DNA from: Deltaproteobacteria bacterium
GTDB lineage: Bacteria > Desulfobacterota > GWC2-55-46
Assembly (NCBI GenBank): GCA_016182655.1
Contig: JACPGB010000008.1
Location: forward strand, 79,962 to 143,961
Direction: 5' to 3'
DNA: 64,000 nt
Each line of letters opens with the position of its first letter. Within the stretch, counting starts at the first letter, position 1. Positions 58,220 to 64,000 of this stretch are shown here, piece after piece. Below the pieces are notes generated by a model that was not told where the DNA came from, ran no database searches, and was given only the letters and a program-made list of their open reading frames with translations. Both the position numbers and the translations under genes were made by a program.

Positions 58220-58318
58220 GGTTATACCCAATATTGTTTTCCTTTACGTGCCCAAGATATTGGGTTACGCTTCCCAACCTTGCTGCGCCGAGCAGTCAGG
58301 AAAAAGAACAATTTTTAG

Positions 58319-59047
58319 TTAGATCATCATCTCCGGCTCCAGATCCCCCGTGAGCTGGCTCTCGATGAAGGCCTTGAGGCCCATCCTCACCTCGGGCGGC
58401 AGGTTCACGAACCTCACCCCCATCCCCGGCTCCGAGAACCTCTCCCTGTTGAGGCTTACCTGATAGATGACCTCGCCGTCGAGGACGAGCGGCTTCGCGC
58501 TCGGGAGGTCGAGCGAGAGCAACACATGCGTCCCGGCCTCAAACGGGTTCATGGTCCGTATGAAGACGCCGCGCTCGGAGATCATGGTCGCGTACGCGGT
58601 CCGTGCCGTGTGACCGGCGGTGACGGTAGCCCTGAATATCACGCGGAGCCTCGGGGCCTCCCTCGGCTGGGTCTCGGTAAGGGTTTGAATCTTACGATAG
58701 AGTCCGGTGGGGCCGAAGGGGCGGATGAGAAAGTCGTTCGCGCCTTTCTTGAGGCTCTCTTTCAGGAGCGGTTCGTCGGCGATGTCAGCGGTCGTGATGA
58801 CTTTTACGGGGTCAAGCCCGCGCTCGGAGCGTATCGCCTCAAGACAGGTCCTGTTCCCGACGAAAGGCATCCGGAGGTCGAGGAGGATGAGGTTCGGCAT
58901 GGCGTAGTCGGCGATGCGGAGCAACTCCGCGCTCTCGGAAGCCACGAAGACATTGTACTCGAGGCGTTTTAATATTATCGCGGCGCGGAGGCTCCGCCTC
59001 TGGTCCGGGTCGGCAACGAGTATGTTCTTGGCAAAGGAAGGTATCAA
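58319..59047 (-). CDS. Response regulator with PilZ-like output domain
   Basis: A 242-residue protein. REC domain: acidic D13/D15 (VADPD), phospho-acceptor D57 (LILLDLRMP), but the conserved Lys is replaced by Arg (FLIRPFG). The C-terminal domain (about 130-230) follows the PilZ variant common in myxobacteria and related bacteria: PRLRVIFRATV, MISERGVFIRTMNPFEAGTHVLLSLDLPSAKPLVLDGEVIY. The c-di-GMP residues RxxxR and D/NxSxxG are incomplete (MISERG), so nucleotide binding is uncertain. Likely a two-component output that controls motility or surface functions. Confidence 0.85.
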   Translation of the reverse strand: MIPSFAKNILVADPDQRRSLRAAIILKRLEYNVFVASESAELLRIADYAMPNLILLDLRMPFVGNRTCLEAIRSERGLDPVKVITTADIADEPLLKESLKKGANDFLIRPFGPTGLYRKIQTLTETQPREAPRLRVIFRATVTAGHTARTAYATMISERGVFIRTMNPFEAGTHVLLSLDLPSAKPLVLDGEVIYQVSLNRERFSEPGMGVRFVNLPPEVRMGLKAFIESQLTGDLEPEMMI

Positions 59048-59211
59048 GGGCCTCCTTTTGGGACGGGCGGGTTTGTCCTGATTATATAGGATAGGCGGAC
59101 TGCGGTCAAAGGAGATTTCCCTTGAGGAGGCTTGGCAAAACTCTTAAAATGAAGTCCGGTGCGGCATGGGCCGCGGCGGCCCCCTCATCATAAATTCCCT
59201 AAAGGCCCCCC

Positions 59212-60069
59212 ATGTACTGGCTCCCATTCGCCCTCCTGACCGCGATCGCATTATCTACCGCCGACGCCTTAAGCAAGCGCGCCCTTAAAGACACCGATGA
59301 ACTCGTCATAGTCTGGGTCCGCGAGGGCTATGCCCTCCCCTTCCTCGCCATCGCCCTCTACTTTGTCCCGGCCCCGTATCTGGATTCCACATTCTGGGCC
59401 TCGGTCGGCGCGCTTATTCCGCTTGAGGCACTCTCTCTCATCCTCTATGTAAAGGCGATACGGCTCTCGCCGTTGTCTCTCACAATACCCTTCATGGCCT
59501 TGAGCCCTGTCTTCATCATATTCACAGCCTTCGTCATGCTCGGGGAAGTGCCGTCAAGGGGCGGGGTCGCGGGGGTCGCCCTTATAACCATCGGCGCGTA
59601 CATGCTGAACTCGAGCGCCTCGAAGACCGGGCTCCTCGGCCCCGTAAAGGCGATAGTGAAAGAAAAGGGCTCGCTTCTCATGATAGCCGTAGCCCTCATA
59701 TACAGCGTCACCTCCACGCTCGGAAAGGTCGCGGTCCAGCATTCGGACCCCGTCTTTTTCGGCGCGTTCTATCCCTTTACGCTTACCGCGGTGCTGACCG
59801 TCTACACGATATCGAAGGGCAAGTTCGGATCGGTATTCAAGAAACCCGCGACCTTCCTCCCCATAGGGCTATGCACCGCGATCATGATACTCTCCCACTT
59901 CGTCGCAATAAGCCTCACGCAGGTAGCCTACATGATCTCGGTCAAGAGGACATCCCTCATCTTCAGCGTCCTCTACGGGAAGCTCCTCTTCCACGAGATA
60001 AACATCCGGGAGCGGCTCCTGGGGTCTCTCATAATGCTCGCCGGGGTCGTCCTCATCGTTCTCTTCTAA
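59212..60069 (+). CDS. EamA/DMT-family transporter
   Basis: A 285-residue membrane protein with ten predicted helices in two EamA repeats: first half with LPFALLTAIALSTADALSKRAL and VFIIFTAFVMLGEVPSRGGVAGVALITIGAYML, second half with LMIAVALIYSVTSTLGKVAVQ and SVLYGKLLFHEINIRERLLGSLIMLAGVVLIVLF. Members export amino acids, sugars or drugs. Substrate unknown. Confidence 0.88.
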   Translation: MYWLPFALLTAIALSTADALSKRALKDTDELVIVWVREGYALPFLAIALYFVPAPYLDSTFWASVGALIPLEALSLILYVKAIRLSPLSLTIPFMALSPVFIIFTAFVMLGEVPSRGGVAGVALITIGAYMLNSSASKTGLLGPVKAIVKEKGSLLMIAVALIYSVTSTLGKVAVQHSDPVFFGAFYPFTLTAVLTVYTISKGKFGSVFKKPATFLPIGLCTAIMILSHFVAISLTQVAYMISVKRTSLIFSVLYGKLLFHEINIRERLLGSLIMLAGVVLIVLF

Positions 60070-60154
60070 AAAAAGCCCTCTCCCATTAAAAAACCTTCCA
60101 ATATCTCTGCTAATATTATATATTTATCCTTTTAAAGTCAGCCGCACGGAGCCA

Positions 60155-60793
60155 ATGGACAACATCTTAAAGCAATCTTTCGAAGCGCTCAAAAGGAGAC
60201 GGAACCTCATCGTCTTCTTCGCGGCGGCGCATCTCGTCTTTCTCGTCTTCGGGCAGTGGACGGTCGCGGAAAGGATACCGTTCGTCCTCGACCTGAGGGC
60301 CCAGCAGTTGAAGGAGATCCAGAGCCTCTCGTACCTGAAACCCCTGACGGGGCTCCTCGCCAACAGCCTCCCGGCAAAGATACTCTACACCTTCTTTTTC
60401 AACCTCCTGGTCGGCGCGTTCTTCTCGACCACCTTAACGGGCGCGATATTCTTCCTCCCGTACCTCATCGCGGTATTGAGGAGCTTCATCATAGGTATAC
60501 TCACATACGGCATGGACTCCGGCGGCGTTATGCTCGTGGTCTTTTACGGCACCTTTTTACTGGAGTTCGGGGCCTATTGTATTTCATCTGCCGTTGGCAT
60601 GGATATCGGGCTCTCGCTCCTCTGGCCCATGAGGAAAAAGGTGTCCTCAAGGAAAGAGGCGGTACGTATTGCCGCCCGCGACGGAGTCAAGCTCTATCTA
60701 CTTGTAATAATCATACTTTTCATCGCGGCAATCTGGGAGATGTCCTGGATCCATTACCTCGGGCCATTGAAACTCCCCGACCCCGGCCAATGA
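60155..60793 (+). CDS. SpoIIM (stage II sporulation protein M)-like membrane protein
   Basis: A 212-residue protein with five hydrophobic helices (about 18-38, 78-100, 104-125, 127-150, 180-200). The core LLVGAFFSTTLTGAIFFLPYLIAVLRSFIIGILTYG, followed by YGTFLLEFGAYCISSAVGMDIG, is the SpoIIM/DUF95 pattern with its buried Glu. Non-sporulating bacteria have such proteins too; the role there is not known. It follows the EamA gene by 85 nt. Confidence 0.82.
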   Translation: MDNILKQSFEALKRRRNLIVFFAAAHLVFLVFGQWTVAERIPFVLDLRAQQLKEIQSLSYLKPLTGLLANSLPAKILYTFFFNLLVGAFFSTTLTGAIFFLPYLIAVLRSFIIGILTYGMDSGGVMLVVFYGTFLLEFGAYCISSAVGMDIGLSLLWPMRKKVSSRKEAVRIAARDGVKLYLLVIIILFIAAIWEMSWIHYLGPLKLPDPGQ

Positions 60794-61015
60794 TCGCGGG
60801 TTCCCTTTCTGCCTTTTTTTTAATCAACAACCGCTTGAAAGTCTCAAATCCTTGAAAATTTCACTTGGAGCAAGGACCCACTTGTGCTATAAGGTGTAAC
60901 AACAGGTGGAATTGGCCTGTCATTTTGAGGAGCATTTCTCCTTATTTTCTGGACACTTGTCCTCTTCAAGCCGCCGGGATGCACGGCGGTTTAAAAAACT
61001 TCTGGCGGGTCTCGA

Positions 61016-61726
61016 ATGACTGGGACAATCTCTGAGAATCTGACAGGCGTTCTTGAAAGGATCGGAAAGGCGGCGAGGAAGGCCGGGCGGGACCCCGGAG
61101 AGGTGACGCTCCTTGCCGTTACGAAGACGGTCGACATCAAAAAGATAAAGGAAGCCGTCTCAAACGGAGCCAAGACCCTCGGCGAGAACTATGTGCAGGA
61201 GGCCGGGGAAAAGATGGAAAAGATAAGGGACAAGGCCGTAAGGTGGCACTTCATAGGCCACCTCCAGAAGAACAAGGTCAAGCTCGCGGTCGAGATGTTC
61301 GACTGCATAGAGACGGTCGACTCGATCGAGCTCGCGCACGAGATAAACAAAAGGGCGAAGGAGCCGATCGACTGCTTCATAGAGGTCAACCTCGCCAGGG
61401 AAAAAACAAAAACCGGGGTCGACGCCGAGGGCGCGGTAAAGCTCGCGAGGGCGGCCTCGTCGCTACCGAACATAAGGCTTAAGGGCCTCCTGACCATCCC
61501 CCCGCAATTCGAGTCCCCTGAGATATCAAGGCCCTACTTCGTCGCGCTCCGGAGGCTCGCCGAGCGCATAAACAAGGAGCGCATCCCCGGGGTATTCCTC
61601 CGTGAGCTCTCCATGGGGATGTCGAGCGACTTCGAGGTGGCGGTCGAGGAAGGCGCGACTATAGTCCGTATCGGGACCGCGATATTCGGACCCAGGCCCG
61701 AGAAAAAGGCCCTGAAGGCGGGCTAA
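61016..61726 (+). CDS. yggS: PLP homeostasis protein YggS/PLPBP
   Basis: A 236-residue protein of the PLPHP family. It has PLP-lysine K37 in LLAVTKTVDI and the fold motifs GENYVQEAGEKM, WHFIGHLQKNKVK, IETVDSIELAHEI, and GLLTIPP, with ELSMGMSSDFEVAVEEGATIVRIGTAIFG at the end. It keeps PLP and amino-acid pools balanced and has no known enzyme activity. First of a run of genes often found together (yggS, proC, yggT, divIVA, yggU). Confidence 0.93.
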   Translation: MTGTISENLTGVLERIGKAARKAGRDPGEVTLLAVTKTVDIKKIKEAVSNGAKTLGENYVQEAGEKMEKIRDKAVRWHFIGHLQKNKVKLAVEMFDCIETVDSIELAHEINKRAKEPIDCFIEVNLAREKTKTGVDAEGAVKLARAASSLPNIRLKGLLTIPPQFESPEISRPYFVALRRLAERINKERIPGVFLRELSMGMSSDFEVAVEEGATIVRIGTAIFGPRPEKKALKAG

Positions 61727-61766
61727 GCCCTTCCCATCCCCGGCGAAATAGGCTACCAATAAAAAA

Positions 61767-62603
61767 ATGCTCACAAAAAAGACCATAGGCTTCCTCGGCG
61801 CGGGCAACCTCGCCGAGGCGCTCATAAAGGGTTTGCTCGCCTCCAAGTGCGTTGGAGCGAACCAGTTGATAGCCAGCGACAGGGTATCGACCCGCCTCGT
61901 CCACCTCGCCGAGACCTACGAGATAAAAGTCTACAATAAAAACCACGAAGTCGTAAGAAATGCTGATATAATATTTCTTACGGTAAAACCGCAGGACGCG
62001 AAAGACGCGCTCCTGGAGATCGCCCCGGAGCTCACCGGGCAGAAGCTCCTCATCTCGGCCGCGGCCGGGCTCACCACGACCGCGATACTCGAGACGCTCA
62101 AGCACGGCGGGGTTAACGCCTTCATCCCCGTCGTCCGGGCTATGCCGAACACCCCGGCGATAGTGAGAGAGGGCATGACCGGGCTTGTCGCCGGCATGGG
62201 GGCGGGCAAGAACGATCTCAAGCTCGCAAAGTCAGTATTCGAGTCTGTCGGCAAGGTCGTAGTAGTAGACGACGAACAATTGCTCGACGCGGTAACGGGC
62301 CTCTCCGGGAGCGGCCCGGCGTATGTATTTTATTTTATGGAGGCGCTCGTCGAGGCCGGGCGCGAGCTTGGGCTTGGCGACGAGGGCTCCAGGCTCCTCG
62401 CCATGCAGACCACACTCGGGGCGGCGCTATTGGCTATCGAGAGCAATAAGGACCTCGCGGAATTAAGGAGGATGGTCACCTCCCCCGGCGGCACCACCAT
62501 GCAGGGGATAGCGAAACTCGAAGAGGCGGGGTTCAAAGACGCTGTCATAAAGGCCGTTAAGGCGGCGACAAAAAGGGCGCAGGAGCTTTCGGCAGGGAAG
62601 TAA
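61767..62603 (+). CDS. proC: Pyrroline-5-carboxylate reductase
   Basis: A 278-residue enzyme. Rossmann motif GFLGAGNLAEALIKGLL (9-25), IFLTVKPQDAKDAL, VVRAMPNTPAIVREGMTGLVAG, and the C-terminal dimer domain with ALSGSGPAYVFYFMEAL-type sequence (VTGLSGSGPAYVF) and MVTSPGGTTMQGIAKLEEAG. Makes proline with NAD(P)H. It follows yggS by 40 nt. Confidence 0.95.
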   Translation: MLTKKTIGFLGAGNLAEALIKGLLASKCVGANQLIASDRVSTRLVHLAETYEIKVYNKNHEVVRNADIIFLTVKPQDAKDALLEIAPELTGQKLLISAAAGLTTTAILETLKHGGVNAFIPVVRAMPNTPAIVREGMTGLVAGMGAGKNDLKLAKSVFESVGKVVVVDDEQLLDAVTGLSGSGPAYVFYFMEALVEAGRELGLGDEGSRLLAMQTTLGAALLAIESNKDLAELRRMVTSPGGTTMQGIAKLEEAGFKDAVIKAVKAATKRAQELSAGK

Positions 62604-62607
62604 TTTA

Positions 62608-62695
62608 ACGCCTCCCCTTAGCAAGGGGAGCCTGGGAGGGGTGGTTTGAAAGTAAAGAGGACCTCCCCACCTCGGTAAGGAGGTCCTCGCCGGAC
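62608..62695. repeat. CTCCCCTTAGCAAGGGGAG and GACCTCC/GGAGGTC palindromes
   Basis: Two hairpins in a row between proC and yggT: CTCCCCTTAGCAAGGGGAG, then AGGACCTCC ... GGAGGTCCT. Same family as 56624-56700. The whole 269-bp gap holds no gene. Confidence 0.6.
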
Positions 62696-62872
62696 GGGCA
62701 AATCCGTATCGGGCTGTTTTGCGTCCGGGAGACTTAAGCAACACGATTTGAAATTGGCCCCGCGCCGAGCGGGGAATCAAACACCCTCCTCCTCTTTGGA
62801 AAAGAGGGGCCCGCAAAGATCGATGTCACAGACCTTAAAGACGGAATCGAGATAAAAAGGAGAAGGTAAAAG

Positions 62873-63187
62873 ATGTTCGCTTTTGCAAACCTTATAAACG
62901 CAATAGCCCAGATACTCGACTATGCGCTTACAATATACTTCTGGGTCATTATAGCGAGGGCGCTCATATCATGGGTAAACCCGGACCCGTACAACCCGAT
63001 AGTCCGCTTCCTTTATCAGGTGACAGAGCCGCTCCTTTACAGGATAAGGCGCGTGATACCGTTCATGGGGGGGCTCGACCTCTCGCCCCTGGTGGTCATA
63101 CTCGCCATCATGTTCATCAGGTGGTTCGTCGTAGCCTCTCTGATAGAGCTCGCAATCCGGATGAAGGCCGGGGGAGCGTCGATATGA
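62873..63187 (+). CDS. YggT-family membrane protein
   Basis: A 104-residue protein with two hydrophobic hairpins (about 6-30, 70-96) and the YggT signature RALISWVNPDPYNPIVRFLYQVTEPLLYRIRRVIP. AAGGAGAAGG lies 7 nt before ATG. YggT proteins are linked to cell division, osmotic stress and membrane protein topology. Its stop overlaps the divIVA start (ATGA). Confidence 0.92.
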   Translation: MFAFANLINAIAQILDYALTIYFWVIIARALISWVNPDPYNPIVRFLYQVTEPLLYRIRRVIPFMGGLDLSPLVVILAIMFIRWFVVASLIELAIRMKAGGASI

Positions 63188-63681
63188 AGATAACGCCTCT
63201 TGAGGTAAGGGGGAACCAGCTCAAGAAGTCGCTACGCGGCTATGACATACGCGAGGTCGACGAACTGCGCGAGCAGGCGGCGGACGCGCTCGAAGAGTCG
63301 GCCAAGGAGATAATCACCTTGACCGAACGCCTTAGAGACGCGCACGAGAGGCTCAATGAGCATATCGCGAACGAACGCGTCCTCAAGGACACTCTCACTA
63401 ACGCGCAGAGGATGGTCGAGGATTTCAAGGTCAATGCCAGGAAGGAATCCGAGCTCCTCATAGCCGAATCACGCCTGCAGGCCGAGGAGATCGTAAGGCA
63501 GGCGCAAGGCCGCGCCCAGGAGCTGAGAGACGAGATATTCAGGCTCAAACAGCAGAGGCTCGAGATAGAGAGCTCGATAAAGGCCGTCATCAACTACCAC
63601 TCAAGCAAGCTCGTCATGGAAGAGGACGAATCCCGCAGGGCCGACAGTGACTCGGAAAAGCTCAAGTTCTTCCCCAAGTAA
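63184..63681 (+). CDS. divIVA: DivIVA-domain coiled-coil protein
   Basis: A 165-residue protein. The DivIVA N-terminal lipid-binding motif is clear: MKITPLEVRGNQLKKSLRGYDIREVDELREQAADALE. A long coiled coil follows to about residue 150, with a charged tail. In Gram-positives DivIVA marks poles and septa; in Gram-negative lineages the short form sits in the yggT-divIVA-yggU cluster with unclear role. Confidence 0.92.
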   Translation: MKITPLEVRGNQLKKSLRGYDIREVDELREQAADALEESAKEIITLTERLRDAHERLNEHIANERVLKDTLTNAQRMVEDFKVNARKESELLIAESRLQAEEIVRQAQGRAQELRDEIFRLKQQRLEIESSIKAVINYHSSKLVMEEDESRRADSDSEKLKFFPK

Positions 63682-63991
63682 GACGCTCCCCTTCATCGAG
63701 GAGACCCCGAAGGGGGTCTTCATCCGCGTAAGGTTGCAACCCCGCTCGTCAAAAAACGCTGTCGAAGGCGTGCAGGAAAACTCCCTCAAGATAAAGCTAA
63801 CCGCGCCGCCCGTGGAGGGAGAGGCGAACCGCGCGCTTATAGAATTCCTATCCGATATTTTACGTATCAGGAAGTCCGCGCTCTCAATAGACTCAGGGAC
63901 AAAGTCGAGGGAAAAGAGGGTGCGGGTGGAAGGGCTCGCGGTCAAGGAGATTGTTGAAAGGCTCTCGGGAGTTCTTAATCTCACTCCCTAG
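63647..63991 (+). CDS. YggU/DUF167-family protein
   Basis: A 114-residue protein, probably starting at GTG 63647 within the end of divIVA. DUF167 motif: GVFIRVRLQPRSSKNAVEGV ... LKIKLTAPPVEGEANRALIEFLSDILRIRKSALSIDSGTKSREKRVRVEG. The family is small and conserved, function unknown. The true start might be closer to the motif (about residue 17). Confidence 0.88.
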   Translation: MTRKSSSSSPSKTLPFIEETPKGVFIRVRLQPRSSKNAVEGVQENSLKIKLTAPPVEGEANRALIEFLSDILRIRKSALSIDSGTKSREKRVRVEGLAVKEIVERLSGVLNLTP

Positions 63992-64000
63992 AAACCATTT

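Overview
The window reads as a GC-rich chromosome segment of a Gram-negative bacterium, most likely of a deltaproteobacterial or Nitrospirota-like lineage. The grounds are a PilV/W/X/PilY1 type IV pilus cluster behind a sigma-54 promoter, an NtrC-type regulator, PilZ and GGDEF c-di-GMP proteins, M48 and C39-like proteases, and cobalamin genes. No rRNA or taxonomic marker is present, so the lineage is inference.

Layout. 0-4.4 kb: a partial PAS protein, a DUF3592/TPR-like membrane protein, an atypical SDR, and a two-gene radical SAM/SPASM unit with a cysteine-free partner. 4.5-12.8 kb: a minus-strand type IV pilus minor-pilin operon (pilV, pilW, pilX, pilY1, two small exported proteins, a fimT/gspH-like pilin). 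An enhancer-binding protein gene lies just upstream, with a sigma-54 promoter and paired 16-bp repeats in between. 13-17.6 kb: BrnTA toxin-antitoxin with its own operator, a metallo-beta-lactamase/diiron-GGDEF sensor cyclase, and a broken M48 protease. 19.3-23.8 kb: TetR regulator, frameshifted HlyD, FtsX-type permease and ABC ATPase (an exporter), then a cytochrome c'-like protein.

24.4-47.2 kb is a mosaic accessory region next to tRNA-Lys(CTT). It is punctuated by at least five copies of a hairpin (GGGGTTACRG type) joined to all or part of the 3' end of that tRNA. Small payloads sit between successive copies: SPFH/NfeD; a GNAT acetyltransferase; two AT-rich membrane proteins. Then comes an 18.9-kb island flanked by 76-bp direct repeats carrying MNT/truncated HEPN, a DUF4143 ATPase, Fic, RecD2, a PLD-family protein, PBP1C and a 1,896-residue alpha-2-macroglobulin. 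A decayed integrase abuts the intact tRNA. This cassette-like array is the most unusual structure in the window.

47.3-64 kb returns to core genome: tRNA-Arg, DsrE, QueF, a VOC protein, a cobalamin operon (cobQ, cbiB, cobD) with embedded ADP-forming acyl-CoA synthetase subunits and dodecin, an M48 protease, RsmE, a C39-like protease, a REC-PilZ protein, an EamA transporter, a SpoIIM-like protein, and the yggS-proC-yggT-divIVA-yggU cluster. Several families of short palindromic repeats fill the intergenic spaces.
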